Shown piece after piece: positions 53,551 to 61,046 of a DNA stretch of 64,000 nt; within the stretch, counting starts at the first letter, position 1; every line of letters starts with the position of its first letter. Below the pieces are notes generated by a model. That model saw only the letters and a program-made list of their open reading frames with translations, had not been told where the DNA came from and did no database searches. Location: the NCBI GenBank assembly GCA_045599005.1, contig JAZRVF010000023.1, positions 11,408-75,407 on the forward strand. Reading direction: 5' to 3'. The translations under genes and the position numbers were made by a program. Origin of the DNA: Treponema_I sp045599005 (GTDB taxonomy: Bacteria; Spirochaetota; Spirochaetia; Treponematales; Treponemataceae).

Positions 53551-53690
53551 GCCGCATTTTTGGCCGTCACATTCGTGCCAGCCAAAAACCAGGCTTTTCG
53601 CCCTTCGCCGTCTACCGCGGCTCATCCCGCCGCAAAGTTCCTTTGCTCTGGGACTGCTTCGCAGGGGCTACAATCCTTTGCGGAGGGGAA
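53551..53690 (+). repeat. GC-rich dispersed element, copy B
   Basis: This starts GGCCGCATTTTTGGCC a few bases after the preceding stop and ends GGCTACAATCCTTTGCGGAGG. It is the most diverged copy and fills the gap before the restriction-modification genes, together with an AT-rich stretch that probably holds their promoter. Confidence 0.55.
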
Positions 53691-53833
53691 AAAATCATAG
53701 ATAATTTTGCAAAATAAATATATGAACCAGTTTTTAACCAATTATGGATGATTTTCACTCAATAGAAATTTATACTTGAAAGTGCTATAATACTCCTCAT
53801 AACTAAAATATAAAAAAACAATTGAAGGAAAGA

Positions 53834-54871
53834 ATGGAAAAGAAAGAACGAGCTGGGAATAACAGAACCTTAACACTAAAGCCTGAGGAGATTGAACCAT
53901 TAAGGGCTAAATTGATTACAGCAACAAACATAGAATCTACAAAAGACCTTACAAACAAAACGATAAACGGTGATATGCTTGAATTGATTAAGTATGTGCC
54001 TGATGAATTTGCCGACTTAATCATTATTGACCCGCCATACAATCTTACAAAGAACTTTAACGGTATGAAGTTCAACTCACGTTCAGACAACAGCTACGAT
54101 GAATATCTAGCTACTTGGTTCCCTGAGGTGTGCAAGAAGCTGAAGCCAAACGGAACTTTATATATGTGCGGTGACTGGAAATGCACGTCATCATTGCAGA
54201 GGGCAATTGAAAAAGAGCTTACAATCATCAACCGCATTACGTGGCAACGTGAAAAGGGTCGCGGTGCAAAGTCAAATTGGAAAAACGGTATGGAAGATAT
54301 TTGGTTCGCCGTAAAGAATCCGAATGATTATTACTTTGATGTTGAAGCCGTGATGATGAAAAGAAGGGTTTTGGCACCATACAAGGTTGACGGTAAACCA
54401 AAGGATTGGAATGAAGGAGAGGACGGAAATTTCAGACTGACATATCCTTCAAATTTCTGGGATGACATATCAATTCCATTCTGGTCTATGCCTGAGAATA
54501 CCGACCACCCAACACAGAAAAGCGAAAAGCTCTATGCAAAATTGGTTCTGGCATCATCAAAGGAAGGCGATGTAGTCTTTGACCCATTCCTAGGAAGCGG
54601 AACAGCCAGCGTTGTAGCCAAGAAACTCAACAGAAAATACTGTGGCATTGAGCTGAACGAAGAATACAGTATGTGGGCGGAAAAGCGTCTTGAAATGGCC
54701 GACACAGATAAGACAATACAGGGATACGCTGACGGTGTTTTCTGGGAAAGAAACACATTAAGTCTTCAGCAGAAATTGGCGAAAAAATCTACAGTGGAAG
54801 AAGTTTCAAAGCCTGTAAAACCAAAGAAATCATCTTCAGATGAAGATTCAATACCTTCACTTTTTGATTGA
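53834..54871 (+). CDS. Type II DNA methyltransferase (beta class, N6-A or N4-C)
   Basis: This protein of 345 residues from ATG 53834 (GAAGGA immediately upstream; a TTG at 53822 would extend it by 4 residues) has motif IV DPPYNLTKNF near 63-72, a target-recognition region, then motif X (NTDHPTQKSEKLYAKLV) and motif I FDPFLGSGTASVVAKKL near 240: the beta-class order. The segment RITWQREKGRGAKSNWKNG is typical of small solitary-type Type II methyltransferases. It protects host DNA from the adjacent endonuclease. Codon use looks more AT-rich than mfd and upstream genes, suggesting transfer. Confidence 0.92.
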   Translation: MEKKERAGNNRTLTLKPEEIEPLRAKLITATNIESTKDLTNKTINGDMLELIKYVPDEFADLIIIDPPYNLTKNFNGMKFNSRSDNSYDEYLATWFPEVCKKLKPNGTLYMCGDWKCTSSLQRAIEKELTIINRITWQREKGRGAKSNWKNGMEDIWFAVKNPNDYYFDVEAVMMKRRVLAPYKVDGKPKDWNEGEDGNFRLTYPSNFWDDISIPFWSMPENTDHPTQKSEKLYAKLVLASSKEGDVVFDPFLGSGTASVVAKKLNRKYCGIELNEEYSMWAEKRLEMADTDKTIQGYADGVFWERNTLSLQQKLAKKSTVEEVSKPVKPKKSSSDEDSIPSLFD

Positions 54872-54879
54872 GGTAAAAA

Positions 54880-56043
54880 ATGAACAAAATTGTGAATGAG
54901 TTTGTTAACTATGTAGTGTCTGCTAATTGTCCGCAGAATGACAAGGCAAAAGTGAAGAAGGCCATTCAGGATAAGTTCTCATTGATTCTTGATAGAAGTG
55001 TTTTCTACTGCGAGCATTTTGCTGTTCGCATCAGCTATACAAAGACAAAATCGTTCAGCAATACCGTCCTGTCTTTATCAAATCTTCAGAAATACGACCA
55101 TATTCCGTTTATTGTTGTCTTGGTATCAGGTGTGGACAACAATAAAGTTTTCTTGGCGAACACTACTTTTCTTTCCAAGATAAGCCACAGTTCGCAACAA
55201 CTTTCAATGACCAACATCAAGGGGAGTTTCAACGGAAGAGATATAATCAGGACATATCACAACTTGGAAAACAACGCTAAGAATCTTGAGAAACTGTTTG
55301 CATTTCATCAGGGATTTACTTGGGAAGATAATTTACAGCGTTTGGTGGATGCTACATCTGATATCGTTCCTACAGGCAAGAAGTTTGAAATCACATCTGA
55401 AATAAGAAAAAAAATCTACAAATCCGTAGAAAGAGCACAGAAGTTTATTGAATCTGATAATTTCTCGGTTCTTAACAAGAATTTGGACAGCCGTGTTAAA
55501 AAGTGTTCCGATTCAATTCTTGTTACTTCACGCATTGAGAATGTTAATATCCGTGGTCGTCTGATTGAAGCCTTGGTTACTTCTAGCGATGAAGAACGGA
55601 AAATCCTTATGCAGAAACTCGCTAGAGAAGAAAGCAACCTTCCTGTCTATGACACAAAAAATGGCCTAGGTGATTACCACGTTAAGTTTGGCAACGGCGA
55701 TACTTATACGGATATCAAGACAAAGGTTGTCTATCTAGGTTCAAATCCAAAGGCATATAACATTGACAAATTCTTGGAAACTATGGCCGAGGACAATACG
55801 ATTTTCTTTATCTATCTCATCGGAATTGATGAATCAGGAATCATGAATACCGTGTTATGTTCTGTATATCACGACGAACTTACGGAAACTACCGTAAAGC
55901 AATTCCATTGGGCTGGCAGAAACTCTAGGGGAGTTACTCAATTTGTTGGTGAAACTCTGGATATGATACTCAGACAGAAAAACTTCACGAATAAGATTAC
56001 TGCTCAGAAGGCAAGAAATTTTATTGATAACCTAATTGATTAA
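54880..56043 (+). CDS. Type II restriction endonuclease
   Basis: This 387-residue protein starts 8 bp after the methyltransferase, with GAGG in between. Function is inferred mainly from position. A PD-(D/E)xK-like core is suggested by NGLGDYHVKFGNGDTYTDIKTKV (about 262-284), with Asp and Lys as D-x-K. No subfamily or recognition site was recognised. No controller (C) protein is present. Confidence 0.75.
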   Translation: MNKIVNEFVNYVVSANCPQNDKAKVKKAIQDKFSLILDRSVFYCEHFAVRISYTKTKSFSNTVLSLSNLQKYDHIPFIVVLVSGVDNNKVFLANTTFLSKISHSSQQLSMTNIKGSFNGRDIIRTYHNLENNAKNLEKLFAFHQGFTWEDNLQRLVDATSDIVPTGKKFEITSEIRKKIYKSVERAQKFIESDNFSVLNKNLDSRVKKCSDSILVTSRIENVNIRGRLIEALVTSSDEERKILMQKLAREESNLPVYDTKNGLGDYHVKFGNGDTYTDIKTKVVYLGSNPKAYNIDKFLETMAEDNTIFFIYLIGIDESGIMNTVLCSVYHDELTETTVKQFHWAGRNSRGVTQFVGETLDMILRQKNFTNKITAQKARNFIDNLID

Positions 56044-56097
56044 ATTTAAGTAATATCCCTTCAAAAACAATGCTAAAATCATATTAAGAGTAAATGC

Positions 56098-56133
56098 CAT
56101 TTAATTTATTGAAGCACATCAACAAATTAAATG
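56098..56133. terminator. Inverted repeat between convergent genes
   Basis: CATTTAATTT (56098-56107) and AAATTAAATG (56124-56133) are perfect 10-bp arms around a 16-bp loop, between the endonuclease and FRG-domain gene ends. It may act as a weak bidirectional terminator, though it is AT-rich and lacks a clear T run. Confidence 0.4.
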
Positions 56134-56177
56134 ACTCAACTAGGTTGATATAAGGCTATTCCAAAATTTACTTACCC

Positions 56178-56995
56178 TCAAACCCGAAACGGTTCAAGAA
56201 ATTTCACTTTATCCTTATATTCTGCATAATCATTAGGAAATAAATATTCTTCTGTAATTTTTTCAGTAGCTAAAAATTCCTTAATTTCACTTCGGAGATT
56301 TTTATCAATTATGATTTTCTTTCCTTCTGAAAACGGGTCGCATTTTTTGAGTTGATCATCAAAAGTTTCATACGGAGAATACCCAGGAAATAAAAACAAT
56401 CCTTTTTGCCTTTTTATTCTTTCAAAATCGCTGTTTTCATATAAATAGATTCCAGATTTTAAATTTCTTAACAACCGTAGTACAAGATTATCAACAAACA
56501 TTTCGGATACGACATCTTTATAAAAATAATCTTCATTATCCAATACGGAATCAATCGTTGGAATTTTACTTTTATCAAGACAATAAATTATCATATCGTT
56601 GTCTTTATTTTCATCAGCATTCTGAATGGCAAAATATAAAGCAATTCTCCAGTCAGTAGTCCAATCCAACAATCTTGTAGGAAATCCTAGTGTTGTGCTA
56701 TGGCTAAAAGACTAAGAACTACATGAGGATTTCGATAATCCAAATTTTTCCCCTCGAATAAAAATGTTTCTGTAAGTTCTTTATTCAATAAAACATTAGA
56801 CTCAATCAATAAATTTGACGTTGTTTCATACAATGCTGGATATTTAAATTCTTTACAGGCTTTATCTATTGCAACATTCATACTTGTCTGCAACTTCCAC
56901 TCTGCATTACTCATTCCCCGATAAATATTAAATCGAGAATCCTCAAGTTCAATTAGTAATTGATTACTACAACTAACTTTTACTATACAACTCAT
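56178..56995 (-). pseudogene. FRG-domain gene broken by a one-base deletion
   Basis: The first part (start ATG 56995 after an AGGAG site) contains FNIYRGMSNAEWKLQTSM and ends ...VLSLLAIAQH-stop. The second frame continues from GFPTRLLDWTTDWRIALYFA to 56178. Joined, they restore the FRG core QHYGFPTRLLDWT; the junction CACTAGGATTT would need one extra T (CACTATGGATTT). FRG proteins are often found in defence or mobile contexts. Total length would be about 272 residues. A sequencing error would give the same picture. Confidence 0.75.
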
Positions 56996-57006
56996 AATAA
57001 TCTCCT

Positions 57007-57020
57007 TGCCAAAATTGGCA
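57007..57020 (-). promoter_or_regulatory. Small palindrome in the FRG gene leader
   Basis: TGCCAA, two bases, TTGGCA, directly before the AGGAG ribosome site of the FRG gene. It may be an operator or a leader hairpin. Confidence 0.35.
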
Positions 57021-57151
57021 TATAAAATAGTTATACTTAAAATAGTTAAAAGAGAAATTCTCAAAAACTAAAAAACTTAACACCACCCGCGACACCACAT
57101 AAAATTCAACATAAAATCCGAACCCACAAATCAAAATACGGAGGTTGAAAA

Positions 57152-57430
57152 ATGAGAAGTCTTGATGAATACATGAAATTGCCATATAAGCTGGAAATTA
57201 TGCCAGACCCTGATGAATCTGGTTTTGTTGCTTCTTATCCTGAACTTCCTGGGTGCATTACTTGCGGTGAAACTATTGCTGAAGCTGTAGTAAATGCTGA
57301 GGATGCGAAAAAAGAGGGCGTGAGCATGAATCAGTATTGCGTTTATCTCTTTCGAAAAATTCGGCTGAAAGACGTTTATACAAATGAATTCTATACACAA
57401 CAATACTATACATATTTACAACTAATATAA
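57152..57430 (+). CDS. Orphan HicB-like protein, copy 1, altered C-terminus
   Basis: This 92-residue protein has residues 1-55 (MRSLDEYMKLPYKLE...PDESGFVASYPELPGC) almost identical to copy 2 at 58027, the HicB-type partial RNase H fold. After NAEDAKKE the sequence diverges and reads on through 57430, across the promoter of the following toxin-like gene, so the C-terminus looks scrambled. No hicA toxin gene is adjacent. The ribosome site GGAGG is shared by both copies. Confidence 0.75.
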   Translation: MRSLDEYMKLPYKLEIMPDPDESGFVASYPELPGCITCGETIAEAVVNAEDAKKEGVSMNQYCVYLFRKIRLKDVYTNEFYTQQYYTYLQLI

Positions 57431-57443
57431 CTTGAAGTATACT
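57416..57443 (+). promoter_or_regulatory. Promoter of toxin-like peptide 1
   Basis: TTACAA (57416-57421), 16 bp, TATACT (57438-57443). Start about 57450, giving a leader of about 90 nt containing GTCTCCC, which can pair with the ribosome site, and a hairpin (57493-57517: CAGTTAGTTA, 5 nt, TAACTAACTG). The promoter lies inside the 3' end of hicB copy 1. Confidence 0.65.
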
Positions 57444-57541
57444 TGCTTTATTGGAAATGTTCGATTCTAAGGCGGCGTCTCCCGAACTCAATCAGTTAGT
57501 TACAATATAACTAACTGAAATTTGAATAAGGAGGCTTGCTT

Positions 57542-57643
57542 ATGACTATCTTAGAACTAATCATTGCATTTGCTACTTGCATTGCAACTATTGTTCTTGC
57601 AGTTATGGCAGTACTCTCCTACCTGAAAGATAGAAACGAGTAA
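57542..57643 (+). CDS. 33-residue hydrophobic peptide, candidate type I toxin, copy 1
   Basis: The peptide MTILELIIAFATCIATIVLA continues through one membrane helix to SYLKDRNE, a short charged tail. AAGGAGG lies 7 bp upstream. It resembles small membrane toxins of type I systems (Fst/holin-like class): one helix, charged C-terminus. It is flanked by a structured leader, a strong terminator and an antisense promoter, and is duplicated at 58411. Confidence 0.8.
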   Translation: MTILELIIAFATCIATIVLAVMAVLSYLKDRNE

Positions 57644-57728
57644 AAAGTAAAGCCGCCCATTACGCTTCAAAACGTGGACGGCTTTTTGCTAATCACGTGG
57701 AGATGACCGACAGAATCGGACATTTCCT
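57641..57728 (-). ncRNA. Candidate antisense antitoxin RNA 1
   Basis: A minus-strand promoter, TTGACG (57758-57763), exactly 17 bp, TATATT (57735-57740), would start an RNA near 57728 ending at the shared terminator. The RNA has a CCGA/TCGG hairpin and then GUCAUCUCC, which can pair with GGAG and AUGAC of the toxin ribosome site and start codon. Promoter and pairing element are conserved in copy 2 while the hairpin stem differs in sequence. Confidence 0.7.
57649..57687. terminator. Bidirectional terminator 1
   Basis: AAAGCCGCCCA (57649-57659) pairs with TGGACGGCTTT (57675-57685), one mismatch, with T runs on both strands. It ends the toxin mRNA and the convergent antisense RNA. Confidence 0.88.
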
Positions 57729-57765
57729 TTTTCAAATATACCATAATATTCCGATGTCGTCAAAC

Positions 57766-57897
57766 ATTTCCCCGGACAAGGGATTGTAAGGGCGGCGAAG
57801 CCGTTCCGGAGCGCAGCGCAGGAATGTAGCCGAAAGGCGGAACCCTGAAAAACCCGGTTTATGCAGCCGCCAGGATGCAAAAATGGCCCCATCAAAA
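57766..57897 (-). repeat. GC-rich dispersed element, copy C
   Basis: Minus strand: GGGGCCATTTTTGCATCC, AACCGGGTTTTTCAGGGTTCCGCC, CTCCGGAACGGCTTCGCCGCC, ending CAATCCCTTGTCCGG. Lies between the two toxin-antitoxin modules. Confidence 0.65.
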
Positions 57898-58026
57898 CTA
57901 TCTTTTTACCACTTCCCAATAGCCGCCGTTATCTGCACAAACACGACGGATATATTTTTCTTTTTGCATTTCGGCAAGTATCAACATCAAATCCGCTCCG
58001 GCAAATCAAAGTACGGAGGTTGAAAA

Positions 58027-58257
58027 ATGAGAAGTCTTGATGAATACATGAAATTGCCATATAAGCTGGAAATGATGCCAGACACTGATGAATCTGGTTT
58101 TGTTGCTTCTTATCCTGAACTTCCAGAATGCATTACTTACGGTGAAACTATTGCTGAAGCTGTAGGAAATGCTGAAGATGCGAAAAAGGAAAGGCTTCGT
58201 GCGGCGATCGGATCCAACATTCAGATTAACGAACTTGAAATACATTTGGCAGAATGA
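58027..58257 (+). CDS. Orphan HicB-like protein, copy 2
   Basis: This 76-residue HicB-type protein (DESGFVASYPELPEC, ETIAEAVGNAEDAKKERL) with GGAGG upstream is the better preserved copy; its end (RAAIGSNIQINELEIHLAE) is a more normal HicB tail. HicB proteins usually neutralise a HicA mRNA interferase, but none is encoded here. It may instead be the first gene of the duplicated module with the 33-residue peptide. The period between copies is about 870 bp. Confidence 0.8.
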   Translation: MRSLDEYMKLPYKLEMMPDTDESGFVASYPELPECITYGETIAEAVGNAEDAKKERLRAAIGSNIQINELEIHLAE

Positions 58258-58287
58258 ATTCTTACAATATAACATCACTATACTTAT

Positions 58288-58315
58288 TTGCAGTAATCTC
58301 AATCTGAAGTACAAT
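58288..58315 (+). promoter_or_regulatory. Promoter of toxin-like peptide 2
   Basis: TTGCAG (58288-58293), 16 bp, TACAAT (58310-58315), the same spacing as copy 1. The leader again has GGCGGCGTCTCCC and an imperfect CAGTCAGTTA hairpin. Confidence 0.65.
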
Positions 58316-58410
58316 ACAAATATTGGAAATGCCTGAACAGGCGGCGTCTCCCAAACTCAATCAGTCAGTTATAATGTAACTTTCTGAAATTCGACAACGG
58401 GAGGCTTTCT

Positions 58411-58512
58411 ATGACTATTATAGAACTTATTGTTGCTATTATTTCTTGTATAGGAACTTTAGTTTGTGCAGTTATAGGAATTCTCGCTTACCTTAAAGAT
58501 AAGAAAGAGTAA
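58411..58512 (+). CDS. 33-residue hydrophobic peptide, candidate type I toxin, copy 2
   Basis: The peptide MTIIELIVAIISCIGTLVCA continues to LAYLKDKKE. Same length and plan as copy 1, with conservative changes (Ile/Leu/Val swaps, RNE to KKE) that point to selection for the protein. GGGAGG lies 7-8 bp upstream. Confidence 0.8.
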   Translation: MTIIELIVAIISCIGTLVCAVIGILAYLKDKKE

Positions 58513-58592
58513 AAAATAAAGCCGCCCACTGATTCGACACTCTGGACGGCTTTTCGTTCATGTGGAGATGACCAAATGTTTAGGCATTTCCT
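58510..58592 (-). ncRNA. Candidate antisense antitoxin RNA 2
   Basis: TTGACG (58622-58627), 17 bp, TATATT (58599-58604) on the minus strand, start near 58592. The RNA carries a CC...AAA/TTT...GG hairpin and GGUCAUCUCC, complementary to GGAG and AUGAC of peptide gene 2, and ends at the shared hairpin. Confidence 0.7.
58518..58554. terminator. Bidirectional terminator 2
   Basis: AAAGCCGCCCA (58518-58528) pairs with TGGACGGCTTT (58543-58553), identical arms to terminator 1 but with a different loop. Confidence 0.88.
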
Positions 58593-58632
58593 TTCTCCAA
58601 TATACCACAATGTACCTTTATCGTCAAACTTC

Positions 58633-58728
58633 TCCCCGCGCAAGGGATTGGAAGGGTGGCGTAGCCGTTCGCAAGTGGCGGTGGTTGAGCCTGTCGAAAC
58701 TACCGCAAACAATAAAATGCGCCCATAA
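58633..58728 (-). repeat. GC-rich dispersed element, copy D
   Basis: Minus strand: TGGGCGCATTTTATTG, then GCGAACGGCTACGCCACCC and CCAATCCCTTGCGCGGGG. It begins directly after the stop of the zinc-ribbon protein gene. A shorter copy with a different centre. Confidence 0.6.
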
Positions 58729-58735
58729 AACTATA

Positions 58736-59710
58736 TCAATATCTTTCCACGTTTTTTCTTAATCTCAGACCGCTTTCCATGACTCTAGATCCATAAACTC
58801 TGGCAGGAATTACATACTCTTTATTACATTTATCACAGCAACGATATTTCTCACCGTCCTGCCTGAAATAAATAGGCCATGTAGAATTCCCCCTTCCGTC
58901 AAATTTTTCACCGCAAAAGCAACAGACACTTTTAGTTTTTCCTGGTTGCAAAACATCAAAATCATAAATGCAAAAATTGTAATTCCAGTCCAATTCCCTT
59001 TTCAATTTTTTATAAAAATCTTTCGCTTCCGCATAATCCATATCATCCATAGCAACAAAATATGTAGTTGGTATTGGAAAAGAATTCTCAACTGTGCCGT
59101 CCCAAAGAAAGAGCCGAACTTTATACTTTACCGGATGCTTTTCAGGCTCATTTCTAATCTTCAACGCATCTGAAAACCCAGCCGAATCAATAATTCCTGC
59201 ATTATGCAAAACAATAATATCCCGATTCTCCCTCACAAATTTTTTCAGCACTTCAATCTGCTCATCCGAATAAATGCACTTTTCCCTTCCTTCAAGAATC
59301 TCCGGCCGGCTGCTGATTGTCATGCAAAGCAATTCCTTTTCATCCGCATCAGGCAGAGAATTTTCAAAACGGATTACATTTTCAAACTTCACTTCTCCAT
59401 CCGCTGTAAGAACCGGTTCTTTCTGCCACCCGTCAGCACAACCACAAAAAATCCGACACGGAAGTTTCAATCCCTCAATATCATCAGGCCACACACTCGT
59501 TGAAAAGAATCCAAAAATTTCATAGAAATAAAGGTCTTCCATAATTTCAAACATCTCATCAAAAATCGCCTTAAGCTGAACTGCATTCCGGTCCTCTTTA
59601 TCCGCAAAACGCTCCCATTTGAGAAGTGCAATTTTAATTTCGTTATTAACATCCAGAATCGTAAAAGAACTGAAGGAATCCACTACGGCAAACTTCTTAA
59701 GCTTCTTCAA
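58736..59710 (-). CDS. Unknown protein with C-terminal zinc ribbon
   Basis: This 324-residue protein has a C-terminal ribbon CCFCGEKFDGRGNSTWPIYF...CCDKCNKEY (about 268-305) that would bind one zinc. The remainder is not recognised. The only start in reach is TTG 59710; the frame stays open upstream into the adjacent GC-rich repeat, so the true N-terminus may have been altered by repeat insertion. Confidence 0.6.
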   Translation of the reverse strand: MKKLKKFAVVDSFSSFTILDVNNEIKIALLKWERFADKEDRNAVQLKAIFDEMFEIMEDLYFYEIFGFFSTSVWPDDIEGLKLPCRIFCGCADGWQKEPVLTADGEVKFENVIRFENSLPDADEKELLCMTISSRPEILEGREKCIYSDEQIEVLKKFVRENRDIIVLHNAGIIDSAGFSDALKIRNEPEKHPVKYKVRLFLWDGTVENSFPIPTTYFVAMDDMDYAEAKDFYKKLKRELDWNYNFCIYDFDVLQPGKTKSVCCFCGEKFDGRGNSTWPIYFRQDGEKYRCCDKCNKEYVIPARVYGSRVMESGLRLRKNVERY

Positions 59711-59726
59711 AAGTTTTTCCGCCGCC

Positions 59727-59814
59727 TTTACACCCGGTATCCGTGGTTCCGGCTTTCGCCTTCATTCTTCCGTTTCACTCCAGAACGCTTCGCGCTGCTC
59801 CAATCCCTAAGCCG
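59727..59814 (+). repeat. GC-rich dispersed element, copy E (partial)
   Basis: Contains ACCCGGTATCCGTGGTTCCGGC, CTCCAGAACGCTTCGCGC and CTCCAATCCC. It sits between the zinc-ribbon gene start and the end of the FliM paralogue. Confidence 0.55.
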
Positions 59815-59816
59815 TT

Positions 59817-60953
59817 TTACTCACAAACCTTCTTCACCTTTATCCCAAAGTTCTCATCAATAACCACAGCTTCACCAACTGCAAGAACTTTTCCATCTTT
59901 TACAATTTTTAAACTTTCATCTGAATATTCATTCAATTCAAGGATTCTGCCTTCTTCAAACTTCTCGTCTGAATCCGTCATACACCCGCCCATAATTACT
60001 TTTGCATTGTAAAACTCATCAAGTTCAGGGGCTTCAAAAGTTTCAGAATCTGTTGTAATTCGAACTCCGTAATTGTCATAAATCAAGACAACTTCTCCCT
60101 GCCCCACAATTTTACAGTCCTTAAAAACATTTACAGGATATCCTGCAAGCTGATTCAGTTCAAAAATCATTTTTGGTGTAATCTTAAAATCATCTTCCAG
60201 ACGGAATCTTCCAAGTTCAACCACAGTGTTCGGATCAGGCTTGGCAAGAGGAATTACATTGGAAACACCCATAAGTCCAAAAAATTTTGTTTCGACAAGC
60301 CTTTCAATGCATTCATAATTAAAGAAAATGTTCAGCATGCCTTCTGTTTTTCCGATTTTGACAACATAACTTACAAGAATCCCCATATCAGTAACATTAC
60401 TGCCTTTTATGGCAAAAAAAGGTTCTGTCAGTAATTTCTGATTTTTCACAGGTTCGAATTTTTCTTTTGCGGTCTGTTCGATCTCTTCGGTAATGATTTT
60501 TTCAATTGGCTTATAAATCTGCTCAAAGAAAATCCTTTTCTCAAATCCACTCAAATCACGATTTTTCTTTGAATTGCTACCAAGAAATCCGTTAAGGAAA
60601 AGGGGCGGTTCCATCTGCAAAAAACCGTAACCGCCCAGCCACTCAAAACTGCAAGCTGGAGAAGGAATTTCCTGACTTCTTTCAAACTCTACAAAAGTCA
60701 GCTGGTCTACACTTGCAACATGAATATTAAACTGCTGATGAAGTTCCGGCATAAAAAAGTTCTTTATTGAACGGGCAATATTTTCAAAACTTATGCATAA
60801 TTCCCGTATCTGAGCTTTAGAAAACTTGTCTGGCCGTTTAAAGTCATAAATTTTGATTTTTCTTGAATCCCGGACAGGCTTAAAATCTTCGTCACCACTT
60901 CCAATTGAATTAAGCAGTTCATCAATCTGTTCCTGAGTTAAAACTTCGCTCAT
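59817..60953 (-). CDS. Orphan FliM-like motor switch protein with two SpoA domains
   Basis: This 378-residue protein starts with the CheY-binding-like peptide LTQEQIDELLNSIG (about 5-18), followed by the FliM middle domain (RPDKFSKAQIRELCISFENIARS). The C-terminus has two SpoA/FliN-type blocks: ELGRFRLEDDFKIT...GQGEVVLIYDNYGVRI (about 240-300) and ILELNEYSDESLKI...AVGEAVVIDENFGIKV (about 335-375). Normal FliM has one. It lies outside any flagellar operon and under the shared operator. It may be a variant C-ring component used under particular conditions. Confidence 0.8.
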   Translation of the reverse strand: MSEVLTQEQIDELLNSIGSGDEDFKPVRDSRKIKIYDFKRPDKFSKAQIRELCISFENIARSIKNFFMPELHQQFNIHVASVDQLTFVEFERSQEIPSPACSFEWLGGYGFLQMEPPLFLNGFLGSNSKKNRDLSGFEKRIFFEQIYKPIEKIITEEIEQTAKEKFEPVKNQKLLTEPFFAIKGSNVTDMGILVSYVVKIGKTEGMLNIFFNYECIERLVETKFFGLMGVSNVIPLAKPDPNTVVELGRFRLEDDFKITPKMIFELNQLAGYPVNVFKDCKIVGQGEVVLIYDNYGVRITTDSETFEAPELDEFYNAKVIMGGCMTDSDEKFEEGRILELNEYSDESLKIVKDGKVLAVGEAVVIDENFGIKVKKVCE

Positions 60954-60985
60954 ACTTTTACCCCCGTTGTTTGAATTACAGGTTA

Positions 60986-61019
60986 AGTATACAAGGAGAG
61001 ATTCTCATTTTTTGAGAAT
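60986..61019 (-). promoter_or_regulatory. Promoter and operator copy 3 (FliM paralogue)
   Basis: ATTCTCA (61001-61007), five T, TGAGAAT (61013-61019), centre 61010. The minus-strand -10 box TATACT (60986-60991) begins 19 bp from the centre. No -35 box. Confidence 0.7.
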
Positions 61020-61046
61020 TATTCATTTTCATTCCTGAATCATCAC

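Noticed and set aside
57152..58257. Complete HicAB systems
   Set aside because: No frame resembling the HicA double-stranded RNA-binding fold is present near either hicB copy.
51400..60000. Integron cassette array with attC sites
   Set aside because: Single genes separated by GC-rich repeats suggested it, but no paired RYYYAAC/GTTRRRY core sites were found at the repeat ends and genes lie in both directions.
61001..61019. Terminator for the PcfJ-like gene
   Set aside because: Seven-bp AT-rich arms with no following T run, and the same element occurs upstream of three other promoters at fixed spacing, so an operator fits better.
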